Made by a program: the position numbers and the translations under genes. The notes below the pieces were generated by a model. The model did not search any database and had not been told where the DNA came from. It worked only from the letters and a program-made list of their open reading frames with translations. Below are positions 22,110-33,305 of a stretch of 64,000 bases of DNA, in pieces (the stretch's first letter is position 1; every line of letters starts with the position of its first letter). The DNA comes from Hypomyces perniciosus (taxonomy: Eukaryota > Ascomycota > Sordariomycetes > Hypocreales > Hypocreaceae). The stretch covers positions 5,297,289 through 5,361,288 of the forward strand of contig SPDT01000001.1 of NCBI GenBank assembly GCA_008477525.1, in the 5' to 3' direction.

Positions 22110-22734
22110 ATGACCAGTCCCACCAGTCGCCAGCGGAAAAACACAGCTCAGTCTCAGCGCAGCCAAGATGAAGCGCAGTACCAACAACTTCTGGACAAAT
22201 ACGCGGAGATGCTGGAAACCAACAGAGGGGACTCGGGAACACAACCATTATTCCTAACAACCCTTCTGTCCTGGCTTTTCCTGAGGAATAATGTTTCGTT
22301 GTCTCGGGCGTATGCTCATTTCCGCCGGTCATATGTTCTGATAACGGCGGGCTCAGCGATGAAGGCTGCCATAAAGTTGGCCAAAAGCGCACCAGCCTTT
22401 TCGTGCGCTTTTCTCCTCGGCCTTATCTTAGTAGCTGCATTCTCATGGCTTTTGTGGTTCCTGAAGCGTAACTGCATCTGGATAATCTACCGTATCCTGT
22501 TGTAGGTGAGGAGTGAGGGTCAGACTGAAGCATATACTGATGACAGCTTATAGTCCATTGCTATTGAATTCAGTCATCACGATGATTCCAATCAATATTC
22601 CTACCATCTATGACGCCCGGTTGTCTGCAGCTCTTACTGCCACACTTTTCATTGCCGGATTAATGTTCACGTTCCATATTCAGAGGACGTCGTCCATTCC
22701 AACTCTTCGGGAGCTGGTGAGAAGAAGGGAATAA
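22110..22734 (+). CDS. Small four-helix membrane protein, copy B
   Basis: Exons 22110-22501 and 22554-22734 join across a 52-bp intron (GTAGGT donor, TAG acceptor) to give 190 residues. The layout matches the protein at 985-1633. A soluble charged N-terminus of about 45 residues is followed by a hydrophobic segment with LLSWLFL (LSWLLL in copy A), a second helix before CIWIIYRIL (YIWISCYII in copy A), then two more helices and a short basic tail. First exon and intron lengths are identical in the two genes, though the protein sequences have diverged strongly. This supports an old duplication of an intron-containing gene. Function is unknown. Confidence 0.65.
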
Positions 22735-23841
22735 TGTAATGGATAATTGGGCGGCCTTTGACGAGAGGCGTTTCCGGTGTGAAAGCAATCTGGGCTGCTA
22801 GAAATTTTATAGCATTTTACGCGGATTTCCTGAGTGATTATGGCCTACTTATGCTACTTATACTACTTATACTACTTGTGCTATACATGTTTGAGTTGTT
22901 ATGTATTGGAAACTCAAGGGCACCAGATATTCGAGCTATCCAGAGTGGGTGTCCTAGAAGCCAGAGGTTGAGGAGTAGGGCATCACTTGCTTGCTCCTGT
23001 ATTTTATACACAGATGCTCCCTGATCATCGACTGCATATCAGGTCCAAGTTACAATTCTTGCTTATTTCATAGCAATATCATTGTCTACTATATATTCGC
23101 CACGATGGCTAGTCATCTGTGAGAAATTTCTGACCACATAATTGTTAAACCCTAAAATAGAAAGCACGTGGGCAAGTCCAAGCATATGAGCATTCGACGC
23201 GGAAGAACAAGTGGCTCTGTACCAGATCAGCTACTAAGATTAGCAGCACGCAATTCTGTCGCTTAATATCCCCCCAGCCAATTGCAATTGCGGTTGATGT
23301 GATCAAGTTGCATGCACGAAACTGTGTTGGTTGGTGAGTCATAACGACTGGTCGTATTAACGGTAAGCGGCTGGAAGCGGAATATGCCAAGACATAAGAA
23401 TACAATCCAACAAAACCCGCGTTTGTAATTATACATGTTGGTCGGAACTCTCTAACCAATGACCCACCATAAACACCCGTCTACCAATCGATAGATATTC
23501 ACGAAGCAACACCATAATAACGGAGAGGGGAATTGTCGCAATAGCCGCCAGGCAGAAATAGATACCAATGAGGCTGGCTTTGACTGCCAGGTCCCACCGT
23601 GGATGGTCTATCTTCGGTTCTGGAGCGAAGTTATGAGGCTGTCCTGGGCAGCTGTCTTGAATATTTAAGAACGGATTCTCTGACCTTTATTTTCATCCAT
23701 CTTTGCTCTCTCTCTCTCACGCTTTTCCCACTGGCTCCCCCATCGTCACGCCGTCACCCCCCTCTTTCAAGTGCTGGCCTTCCCACACCAGTTTCTTTTT
23801 ACCCAAATCTCCATTGCTTTCCCTTCACCCACACCAACATC
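22735..23841. other. Intergenic, promoter side of the interrupted gene
   Basis: No supported gene. A CT-rich stretch (about 23700-23780, with CTCTCTCTCTC) lies upstream of the ATG at 23842, as in many strongly expressed fungal genes. A TACTACTTATACTACTTATACTACTT trinucleotide-like run occurs near 22848-22878. Confidence 0.45.
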
Positions 23842-24126
23842 ATGACCTACTATGACACCGTGCATACCAAAACCGACTTCCTCGAGGTCGCAAAAGACAA
23901 GAATGCTACAAGCTTCGAAGCCCTGCGGAACTCTCCTTCCTGGAGGAGCGCTGCCAGCAGTTGGGGCATTCAACAGCTGTGTAGTAGCCGAGTGCTCTGC
24001 GCTAAACCTACGGATAACCTCCCCATTCTCGGGTCTCTGATTAAAAAGATCGATGAAAAGGAATTCCATTCAACCATCGCGAGCTTCATCAGTGGCCCAG
24101 GAGACTTGGGCAAGCTGCGGAGGTCG

Positions 24127-24134
24127 TCAGAGCT
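24127..24134. repeat. hAT target-site duplication, left copy
   Basis: TCAGAGCT lies immediately before the element's first base (CAGGGTGG) and is identical to 27555-27562. Confidence 0.95.
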
Positions 24135-27100
24135 CAGGGTGGCGATCCATTCCACGTCCATTTCCACGGGCGTCCATTTATGGAAATGGATGGCCCGTGC
24201 ATCCATTTCCATCCATTCCATCGCGCCTGCCATTACATAATCCATCCATCCACGGAAGGGTCCCGTGGATGGAAATGGAAGCAGGGGGGGGCGCTTAATC
24301 ATCACCCTAAAATAGTATACTTACCATTGCCCAAGTCAGTGACATCATTACCAGAGACTCCGTGCTTGTTCTACCTGACCCTCCGCCAACATACCCTATA
24401 TATCATTGGAAGAGTAGGTAAACGAAACTAAATCTATATGCATTTAATATATAGCTATATAGAGAGAAATGAATCTTATTATATATATTTTAGTATATTG
24501 CTAGAAAGGCCAACTCTATTCCAATTATAATAAATATCTTTTTTAAAAACTGTATTTATGTACTCCGTAATAACTGTCAGGTTTTCGCATCAAGTTAAGC
24601 TATAAAAATACCTGCATCACTTAGCCTAGTATAAAACTAGAGGGACGCTAAACTTAAGTCACCACTAACAAATCACTATACATTTTGCTCTTACATATGT
24701 TAGTAGTGATTATAGAAGATTTTTTTTTTTTGGTAGCCAGGAGCGTGGAGATTTCGCGTTCTTAGTTACCGCATTCAGGCGCGTTGAACTTCTATTAGGA
24801 GAAAGGGTTTTATGTACTTCGTATATGAATTTTTTATTAATGGAATCGCCATAAGCATAATTTATTAACCCTATGCATCCTCAGATACAGGCCCAGGAGG
24901 ACCAGGAGAACCTGTGGGACCTTTTCCCTTGGAAATACTTCCCTGGGTATACTCAATCCCAGCGTTGCGCATCCATATCGTCATGGATATGGCAATTCGG
25001 TTACGATATCGAGAAGAGCGACGATGATACAAAGCGGCGATGGGTTTGCAAGGTCTGCGTAAAGAGTAGTAAGCAAAAACCTCACTCGACTGCCTCGAAT
25101 GGCACACAGAACGCAGAGATCCACCTCTGGACCGACCACAGCATCTGGGATCCTTCAGGCAGGCGGAAGCCGCCAAGTAAAGCAAAAGAGAATACGTCAT
25201 CAAGGAATATCGCCGAGATGATGAAGCTGAACACATATAACTCGCGAGAACAGCAGATTGCCAACCAGATCATCGGCCGTTTTGATCGATTAGCCTTCCA
25301 GCGCTTGGTAGTCTGTTGGATCATCAACAGTAATTCCTCCTTCCGACAAAGCGAAGATCCGTACCTCCGCGCAGTTTTCGAGTACCTCAATCCCCTCGTG
25401 AAGACGACCGAGGCACATATCACCCACGATACCGTTCGCAGACGCATCCTTAAGGTGTACGAAGAAAACATAGAGGAAATAAAGCGAGTGTTGGCGGCAG
25501 CCCCAGGGCTGATTCACATAGCGTTCGATGGCTGGAGGTCGAATAATCGCCATGCTCTATATGGAATCGTTTGCTATTTTCTTGATACCGTTGGCCAGCC
25601 ACAAAAACTTGTCCTTGGACTTCCAGAGCTTGTCGATCGTCATTCTGGGGAGAATATTGCTGCTCATGTTGTCGATATCCTTCGGAGCTATGATATAACC
25701 CAGAAGGTCGGATACTTTACACTTGATAACGCCAGCAACAACGATACAGCGATGAAGGAAATCGGAAAAGCGCTGGGCTTTAAGGGAGAAACCCGGCGAT
25801 TACGCTGCTTTGGCCATATCCTTAATCTTGCTGTTAAAGCGCTGCTTTTTGGCCATGACTCTGAGGCATTTGAGGATGATATCCTTGGAAATGAGGCGCT
25901 TAATGCGAAGGCCCATGAGATGTGGAGACGGAAAGGCCCTATTGGGAAACTCCATAACCTTGTCGTTTGGATTCATCGTTCAGACTTACTAACTAATCTC
26001 CTTCGGTCTCTTCAGTTGGTCGCGTTCGAGAAGTCTGAGGATCCGACAATACAAGCAAAAAAGCCTCTAGATGTCATTACTGATGTGGTAACTCGTTGGC
26101 TTTCTACTCTTTACATGATCCGACGCGCTCTTCTCCTGAAGGACTTCCTTGAAGAACTCTGGTATAGGCAGAAAAACGAGTGGGAAGGGTCAATTTTAAG
26201 GGGAAAGAAGTCGAGGAGTGAAATGCCACTTTGTCTCAGGGATGACAACAAACTCGATGAGAAGGATTGGAATATTATCGCTCTTTTTAACGAGGTCCTC
26301 CAACATTTTGAGCATGTTTTAATTACCCTTGAAGGTGACGGTCGACAGCGGATGCGAAAGTATGGCTATACTAAAGCATATGGATGCTCTTGGGATCTTA
26401 TGTTTGGCTACGAGTACCTGCTTAATAAAATGGAGGTATATAAGGCCGCTGCTCATCGATATCCCGACCCTGAGCACTTCAAGGTCAATATTAATCTCTG
26501 CTGGAAGAAACTTGATGAGTACTACTCGCGGCTTGATGAGACATCGGTCTATTATGCAGCTGTCGCGCTTCATCCAGCATATCGTTGGGGATACTTTGAG
26601 GACATATGGGCAGATCGCCCAGAATGGATCCAGACTGCAAAGTCCCTTGTGGAGGGGCTGTATAGGTCTCAATACGATCCGCAGGTCGTTTCTCGAGACC
26701 GAGAACCGGTTATGAAGAAGCAGCGAACTTATCGAAATCCCTTCAACGAGTACTGCGAGGAGTCTCGTCAGGCGCCGGCATTATTACAGTCGCCATTCAC
26801 TCCTGCTTCGTCAGCTGTGGGAGATGAATATAACGATTGGTTTCGAGACGTACATAAATCGGATCAGAGGATCCTGGATCCCATCAGCTATTGGTGCGAA
26901 AGACGGGAGGAATATCCTCGCCTATCACGGATGGCCCTTGATGTTCTTTCTACTCTTCCAATGTCTGCTGACGTTGAGAGACTTTTCTCTACGGCCGGCA
27001 GAATGGTTCGAGATGACCGGGCAAATCTGGATGCTAGTACAATTGGAATGACGCAGACGGTGAGATCGTGGCTTCGTGGGGGATATATTCGAAGTGTGGA

Positions 27101-27554
27101 GAAGCTTCTTGAAGAGGTTGAGTTATCGGATACCGATCCGCTTGCCGAACTGAGCTTTATAGAAGCTCGTGAAGTAACAGGTGGGCGAATTGTATGTACT
27201 ATCCCTCTCTAGACTTTATTTATAGCGCACTGGCTAGAGCCTGGGCTCATTAAGAAAGTGCTTGTTTTAATTATGTATAATAAGAGAGATATCCTGTATA
27301 ATGAATTTTGTTGCTTGGTGATCATTGAGATGGTTACAGTGACTGTGGTGAGTACTATATATAGTAACTAATCTATTAGCGCGAAACCTTTCCTATTTAG
27401 GTAACCCCATCCACGCATCCATTTCCATTTCCATCCATTCCATGCGACTGCTCTGGGCGTCCATTCCACCCATTCCACTGCACGTTGACTGAAATGGACG
27501 TCCATCCACTCAACTAAGGCTGCGTGGATGGAAATGGAATGGATCGCCAGCCTG
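24135..27554 (+). mobile_element. Complete hAT-family DNA transposon, 3420 bp
   Basis: The left end reads CAGGGTGGCGATCCATTCCA and the right end is its near-perfect inverse (TGGAATGGATCGCCAGCCTG). It is flanked by the exact 8-bp duplication TCAGAGCT, the size made by hAT transposases. The subterminal regions hold many copies of CCATTTCC/ATGGAAATGGAT, likely transposase binding sites. The single internal gene is an uninterrupted transposase. Perfect target copies and an intact gene mean it is young and possibly active. Confidence 0.95.
24873..27212 (+). CDS. hAT transposase
   Basis: A single 779-residue ORF without introns. Residues about 45-95 form a BED-type zinc finger (WVCKVC ... HLWTDHS). 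The RNase H-like catalytic region follows (FDGWRSNNRHALYG near 215; LDNASNND near 285; CFGHILNLAVKALL near 315). The hAT C-terminal dimerisation domain is near 690-745 (DPISYWCERREEYPRLSRMALDVLS..., MSADVERLFSTAGR). Length and domain order match complete fungal hAT transposases such as the Restless/Tfo1 group, and no stop or shift interrupts it. It probably mobilises this element and shorter relatives. Codon use is ordinary for the window. Confidence 0.93.
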   Translation: MHPQIQAQEDQENLWDLFPWKYFPGYTQSQRCASISSWIWQFGYDIEKSDDDTKRRWVCKVCVKSSKQKPHSTASNGTQNAEIHLWTDHSIWDPSGRRKPPSKAKENTSSRNIAEMMKLNTYNSREQQIANQIIGRFDRLAFQRLVVCWIINSNSSFRQSEDPYLRAVFEYLNPLVKTTEAHITHDTVRRRILKVYEENIEEIKRVLAAAPGLIHIAFDGWRSNNRHALYGIVCYFLDTVGQPQKLVLGLPELVDRHSGENIAAHVVDILRSYDITQKVGYFTLDNASNNDTAMKEIGKALGFKGETRRLRCFGHILNLAVKALLFGHDSEAFEDDILGNEALNAKAHEMWRRKGPIGKLHNLVVWIHRSDLLTNLLRSLQLVAFEKSEDPTIQAKKPLDVITDVVTRWLSTLYMIRRALLLKDFLEELWYRQKNEWEGSILRGKKSRSEMPLCLRDDNKLDEKDWNIIALFNEVLQHFEHVLITLEGDGRQRMRKYGYTKAYGCSWDLMFGYEYLLNKMEVYKAAAHRYPDPEHFKVNINLCWKKLDEYYSRLDETSVYYAAVALHPAYRWGYFEDIWADRPEWIQTAKSLVEGLYRSQYDPQVVSRDREPVMKKQRTYRNPFNEYCEESRQAPALLQSPFTPASSAVGDEYNDWFRDVHKSDQRILDPISYWCERREEYPRLSRMALDVLSTLPMSADVERLFSTAGRMVRDDRANLDASTIGMTQTVRSWLRGGYIRSVEKLLEEVELSDTDPLAELSFIEAREVTGGRIVCTIPL

Positions 27555-27562
27555 TCAGAGCT
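27555..27562. repeat. hAT target-site duplication, right copy
   Basis: TCAGAGCT directly follows the last base of the element and matches the left copy exactly. Confidence 0.95.
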
Positions 27563-28514
27563 CCAGATCGTCCGCCACTACGAGCCAGAAAGCCTAGGCT
27601 ATTTGTGGTCCTCGTTGGGGCAGTTGTTGGGCCGAGGAGGGGCCGAGGAGACAACTGCTGCCTCGCAGAGAGCCCAGAGGGAGAGACGGGCGCCAGACCT
27701 TTACGGAAATTTTGTGTCGTCTTTGGAAGCCGCGCTCGGCGAAGGTGATGATAGCCGACCTCCCACGGCTTCTTCCCATGCTCCTTCTAGTACGGGATAT
27801 ACAGTTGACGTAAAGGCCCAAGATACCCTTGTCGAGGACTACACCAGCCGCTTCTTAAGCTGTGCCGTTAGGTGCGTGATCTACTATTGCCAGTCACCTG
27901 ACAAGGCGACTCCGCATCTACAATTTCGAGATGCGAGGCTATCCTACACGCATGGAGAAAACGAAAAAAGGATTGAAGCTATCGACGACGGTGGGGTAGA
28001 GTACCTGGCTCCGGATCAGAGGTGGACTCAAGTTGCGATACTGGAGGCGAAACGCTGCTTTCAAAAAATCGAGAACAACAGAGCTACAGTTGCAGACGAG
28101 CTACTGGGTCAACTTGTGGGGGAGGCTCTGACCTTGCGCTTATCAGAAACTAGTTTCTCACGCCCTAGCGAGGATGAGTAAGTGTCTACTGTTATTTCCT
28201 GATCTTGTGTATTGAGACGAATGCTAATGCCTGGAAGCGTCATCATCATTGTCGCCGTCAAGCACTTCGTCAAGTTCTTTCACTTCAAGATGACCGAGAA
28301 GTTTCTTGAAGGATTTAAAGCGCTAGACCCCAAGGCTGAAGCCAATGATGAGACTTTCATGCGTGTTGAATCAACAAAGTGGTTCGATCTGGTTGACGTG
28401 AGCGGCCGCAAGCGCTTCGTTCGCCAGCTGGCAGCTTTGATTGACTGGACGGATTCTCTAGATGAGATTCAAGTCTTGGAAGGAGTTGAAGCCGTGGAAG
28501 AGGTTGCTAGATAA

Positions 28515-29241
28515 CCTTTCTTCGAGTGTTACTAGATATTTCGGCTTGTTGTAGCATGTGCGCTACCTATCCTAGACTAGTTCCATACATACCCACCAAA
28601 ATACAGTACAAAGCCTTCGAAATTCCCAAACTTTGCGAATAGCTCCCGCAATAACCTTTCAAGGCAAATCTTCCCATACGTTATGAAGCACTCTTGCAAT
28701 AAAATTGCTATAGATGACTCACCTTGGATATCTCATGCTCTTTTCTTTTAGGAAGCTCTATTATGTGCTTTACGAAGGTGTCACGACTTGACTTTCTTAT
28801 GGCTGCATAGAGGGTCTCTGACGGTACATACCAACTAATGAACTAATCTACTGCTACGAGAAATCAATCATTGAAGTATGTACCAAATCACCTGACGATT
28901 GAAAATGTACCTCAATGATTAGAGACAAAATCATGGGAAACATGGCTACGTTTCCCAACGATCGAAAAGATCGTCTTTGTACATCAGACTGGATAAGTCA
29001 CGATAGTTTAGTATAGTTACTTAGACAGTCGCTAACCAAATTGCATTCACCAGAACTCGCCAAGTTCTACAGAATCGTGACGACCTTACCCTGCTCAGTA
29101 TCCATCCCTCTCTGCTAACATAAACCCACGAGCCTCGGTTTGACTGTTAGAAATCAACCCGGATCGTCGCAGAAGGGTACCCGGAGCGAATCAATTCCTT
29201 AAAAATTTGTTCAATTTGATAATATCTGAAGTTACATGATA
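28515..29241. other. Intergenic
   Basis: No gene seen. Small hairpins occur (GGGAAAC...GTTTCCC near 28935; CGATC...GATCG near 28960). Confidence 0.45.
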
Positions 29242-30394
29242 TTAGCCCATTTGAGCCTGTTGAAAGTCGATAGAGTGTGTTGCGTTGGATGGACGCTTTC
29301 TATATTTGCCCTTGTGGAGTGGCTCCCTTGTTTGGAGAGTTTCCAAACGTACCGCATCATTCAGTTCACTACTGTCTGCTTTAAATTCCTCGGTGTAGGC
29401 TGGAGGGTGCAGAAGCGACAATACTCGGTCCCGGAAGTTGTCGTAAGGGAGAAACGGAATAGTTGTATGCCGAATGAGTATAGATGACGAGTTGAGGGGA
29501 GGGATAGAAGGATTATCAAGCTTTGCAAGCAAGCTCGAAGGTATATCCGCTGAAAAAAGGTGCAAGTACTTATTATCAGACTTTTTGGTGAAGAAAACGT
29601 ATGACTGCAATGAGGCCAAATTAGAAATAAACAAAATAACACTGAATGATTAGGCACTAACTAGGAAAGTTGGTGGTTTAGTGTTCCGCCCTTCGAGGGC
29701 ATGTTGTTGACGCTGGGCTACGCCTATTAGGAGCGCCACGATGTAGGGGTCATGAAAGGCGTTCGGAGGCGTGATTTTCTGTAGTTTTATACGATATAAC
29801 TCCACGCCTGGCTTGTGGTATCGTGTTCCTTGAACTCCACGGACGCCATCGCGACGAATTTCATCGATTTTCGTGGAATCAACATACGCAGCGATAGGGG
29901 GAACTTGTCCCTTGCCTGCCTTCATCCGATCATCGCCAGGAAAGAACACTACGCAAGGAAGAACTCTAACGTGGCGGTTGTTGAAGTAAAAGTGAAGATT
30001 TTCACTATAAGCGTGTGTTAATTGATACGAATAACAACGGTTCTAGTTGTACGAGTGGTGTGCTGTCAACTCACAGTGCTTGGAATGGGGCGTTCTTATC
30101 ACCTAGAATACCAAAAAACATCCCATGGCGTGTCGCAGATCCATTGGAAATACAGAGACGCTGGATATACCGCAGAAGCAACGTGTCCTTTGCTGGGTTA
30201 TGTTCTCTTTCTAGAGGTGCAGCGGGGACCGCGTCTTGGAACTCGAATCCTAGAAGCTCAACATGACGAATCGTCCAAAGGGAAGGATCAACGATCAGTC
30301 GTTCACGACAGTAACGTCTCACTAGTTGATAGATTGACAGCTCAGTATTCTGGTGGAACGATGAGGTGGGCGACAAAGGCGATGGAGAATCCAT
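29242..30394 (-). CDS. Fungal-specific protein of unknown function
   Basis: Three minus-strand exons, 30075-30394, 29662-30004 and 29242-29604, with introns of 70 and 57 bp and consistent phases, give 341 residues. Start is the ATG at 30394 (MDSPSP); the frame is open further upstream, but that part looks like leader. Recognisable blocks are a YCRERL...LLGFEFQDAVP segment near 25-55, an RRDGVRGVQGTRY segment mid-protein, TPPNAFHDPYIVALLIGVAQ near 195, and FFTKKSDNKYLHLFSADIP at the start of exon 3. I recognise this as a recurrent fungal hypothetical family but know no function or domain name. All three exons look intact. Confidence 0.75.
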
Positions 30395-31566
30395 TGAGAA
30401 TACGAGAGGTAAAAAGATTGCGTGTCGGAAGATAGCGAGAGGAAGTCGGTGAGGAGTGAGAGTGAACGTGAATTTTGGGTGATGATGATGAAAGGGAGAA
30501 CGCAGGGAGGCAGTGTAATTTAATATGCACACGCCGCAGACTGTTTTATCCCCTTCTATCGGTGCTGTAGTTATGTACAGAGCACCCGGTCAAGGACAGC
30601 AGCTTAGTAAACCCGCCGGGTACGTACTAATATAACCCCCTGAAGCTCGGCCACAGCAATAAATCAGGTCGCATTATTTCCAAGTAGTTTTAGCTAAAAA
30701 CCAAAAGCTATGCCAATTCAAAAATTTAAACTAGACTGGAGTATGTATAGTTATACCTAGGTAAAATATGGTGCCTGGCGGGCTGTCCCTAGGCGAAGGT
30801 TGTCGTGAGGTCTTTGTAGCCGCGATCGACTATCATGAATCGCGACGAGTAGCTGCCGGGAAGCCTTGAGCTTCTCACCCTTTGGCCTTTCGAGTAACAG
30901 TGCGAGCGGCAATCCGGTTCGCAATGGCCACCGGCCAACTAGATGCAAATTAACCGCGGGGATGAACCCGCACACCTCTAACCCACTAACTCACAATACA
31001 GCCGACCCAACCTATTCTCATCACCTCGTGGCACGAACAGCAGGCAACGCTTCAGTCGCCGAAGATAGGACGCTGAAAAATTGTAGAACCGCCTCCAAGC
31101 TGGCTTGCTAATGATATCACTAAGCCACGAGAACGCGTAGAAATAAGGAATGCAATACAGGATAAACAGAAGGATACCGCATGGGCTTCAAGGAAACATG
31201 ACAAACTTGAGAAACGCACATGTACAGTAGCTAAAATTGCCCTTCCGACTTAGCCGCCGAGCGTTAATAAATTGTATTGTGTATTGTATGTACAGTACAT
31301 ACTGTACATACATACATATAAGCTAGACAGAGGCAAAGCCAAAATCGCATCATGCAGTCATGCCGATCCATAGTTTCTCAGCATGTCCGCTCTTGGCCAT
31401 CGTCCAGTATCTGCCCATCCAAAGTCTAATGATTCAGGTATCTGCACAGGAGTCTGTTTTTGTTATTGTTGTGATGCCATAAAAGGTGCTCCCTCGGCGT
31501 CTTTTCCGTCGAGACAGTCTGGCCTCTTCGCCCAGAGCTGCCAGTTCCCGCGCTTAAGCCCGCATC
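30395..31566. other. Intergenic with a palindrome
   Basis: No supported gene across 1.1 kb. It includes a 26-bp palindrome at 31286-31311 and ATAC microsatellite next to it. Confidence 0.5.
31286..31311. repeat. 26-bp palindrome
   Basis: Arms GTATGTACAGTA and TACTGTACATAC are exact reverse complements separated by CA. It sits in a CATA-rich stretch 255 bp upstream of the ANTH gene. Confidence 0.85.
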
Positions 31567-32895
31567 ATGTTGAGCTCTCTAGAAAAGCCAATCATCAGAA
31601 ACAAGGTTCGTGCAAGATATCTAACCAGTGTCCGCTTCTCAACTGGGTAACCATAAACATCGCAATAGAACGAGCCACCCGAGGCAACATACATCAAGCG
31701 CATTCTCATTGCTGCCCATGCTAGTGATACGGGAATCGGCAAAGTATTCCGCACCTTGACATGCCGCCTAAGTGACCCGAAATGGACCGTTATCCTGAGA
31801 AGGCTGATGGAGGTTCACCTCATGATCCGGGAGGGCTCGCCTGACGTGACAGTATCATTTCTCTCCACACACGTGAAAATACTGTGCCCGTGTCACTTCT
31901 TGACCAGTATATCCCCCTCAATTATATTGGCAAAGTAATAAGACCGCTAACCACGAGTAAGCAATAGCTCAACCGTATGGCGCAATCATTCAGCGTTATG
32001 CCAACTATCTGGCTCAACGCACACTGTCGTACTGCGACACGGGAATCGATTGGGTGCGTGAGCCCGAATCGAGGCTCGAGAATGCTTCCATTAATAAAAG
32101 GCTTTTTGAGGGAACAGAGTTGGTCCAGGAACAGCTCTCCGCGCTGGTTGAGTGCAACGTGAGATGCGCTATTGAAGCCCCACTGCCAACCATCGTTACT
32201 GACACTTCCACCGCTTCAGATCCTGGAGACAGACCCTGGTAACGAGATTTCGATTGCCGTATTCCGACTGCTTGTCTTGGACCTCCTCGAGTTATTCCAG
32301 GCTCTCAACCAGAGACTCATTCACATCCTAGGTGCGTAACACTCCCCAGCCTTCCCTCACACACCTATCGTCTCACCTGCTCTCTATCACAGAGCACTTC
32401 TTTGAATTTTCAAAGCCAAACGCTAAAAGAGCTGTGGATATCTACAACACGTTCGTGGGGCAGACAGAGTGCATCATTCGGTATCTCGACATTGCGCGAT
32501 TCTACGAGTACTACACTGGCGTCGAGATGCTGACGCTTGAGCGCGTCCCCGTGGATCTTGGACGCCTGTTAGAGGACTACCTTATGGAGTCCGACTTTGA
32601 GACCCGTCGAAAATGGTATTTGACAGAGAAGGTGACGGGTTCCAGCAGTATTTTATCCAAGTCAGCCGAGGCGATGAGCCCCGACGTCCCCAAGTCATCT
32701 TTGAAGCCCTGTGTAAACAAAGACCCCGAGCCAGATCTAATTGACTTTTCTAAATCGACTGATCCAGCTGGCATAAGCCAGTCGCCGGTATACTATAATC
32801 CCATACAAGTGACTCTGCAGGATCACAGCACCAAGTTCGGGAAGCCGCAGCAAAGCCTGATAGTGCAGCTGCAATTGCAACCGCATCAACAATAG
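31567..32895 (+). CDS. AP180/CALM-type ANTH-domain endocytic adaptor, short form
   Basis: Five exons: 31567-31605, 31669-31906, 31968-32158, 32220-32331, 32393-32895. They total 1083 nt and 360 residues, all phases consistent. ANTH domains bind PI(4,5)P2 and help recruit clathrin at the plasma membrane. Clear ANTH blocks are YIKRILIAAH and VHLMIREGSPDVT (about 20-80), RYANYLAQR and ELVQEQLSALVECN, then FRLLVLDLLELFQALN and EHFFEFSKPNAKRAVDIY (about 175-215). The basic lipid-binding KxxK patch near the start is weak. The tail is only about 110 residues and has one clathrin-box-like LIDF (309-312), whereas fungal Yap1801-type adaptors have longer tails with repeated endocytic motifs. It is probably an extra, shortened paralogue of the housekeeping gene. 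The first donor is an unusual GTTCGT. Confidence 0.85.
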
Positions 32896-33305
32896 CAATT
32901 ATTTAATCAGCCTCCGTGGCTACAATCAGAATTGTGGGTGTTTAAGTCAGAATACACCAAGACAGATGAGCAAACTACAGGGCTCCTTCCCTTCCACACT
33001 AGATAGACGGGTGATACATATGACATGCTCCCCTAGCGGACAGTCTCTTCACCAGTTTGCAGTATCTAACAAATCTCTGTTTTCAGCTCCTCCTACTGTT
33101 CTCTATAAGCTGTTTGAGCGTTTGTAACACCGGATATAGCTTAGAAGTATAGCGAAGGAACAGCATTCAATGGTCAGCCAAGCAGGCCTTATACAGTGTT
33201 AATATTGACCCTGCCCCGCGTAGGTTGAGTAACATGGTAACTGGCCAATACACAGATATGTCCTTCCTCAAATCTTCTATCTCAGTCGTGCACTCATCTT
33301 TTGCT
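32896..33305. other. Intergenic
   Basis: No gene seen between the convergent ANTH and BAH-type genes. Confidence 0.4.

Larger units (their letters stand above)
23842..28514 (+). pseudogene. Gene of unknown function interrupted by a hAT element
   Basis: Coding segments are 23842-24134, 27563-28177 and 28238-28514 (intron 28178-28237, GTAAGT donor, AAG acceptor). Leaving out the transposon and one target copy, the frame continues exactly: 293 + 615 + 277 nt make 395 codons, so the uninterrupted protein would have been 394 residues with no stop. A central stretch reads YLAPDQRWTQVAILEAKR, and D...E-x-K spacing of this kind occurs in PD-(D/E)XK nuclease folds; this is a hint only. The C-terminal exon is hydrophobic then acidic. 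The intact reading frames on both sides argue for a recent insertion. A CT-rich promoter tract precedes the ATG. The family was not recognised. Confidence 0.75.
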
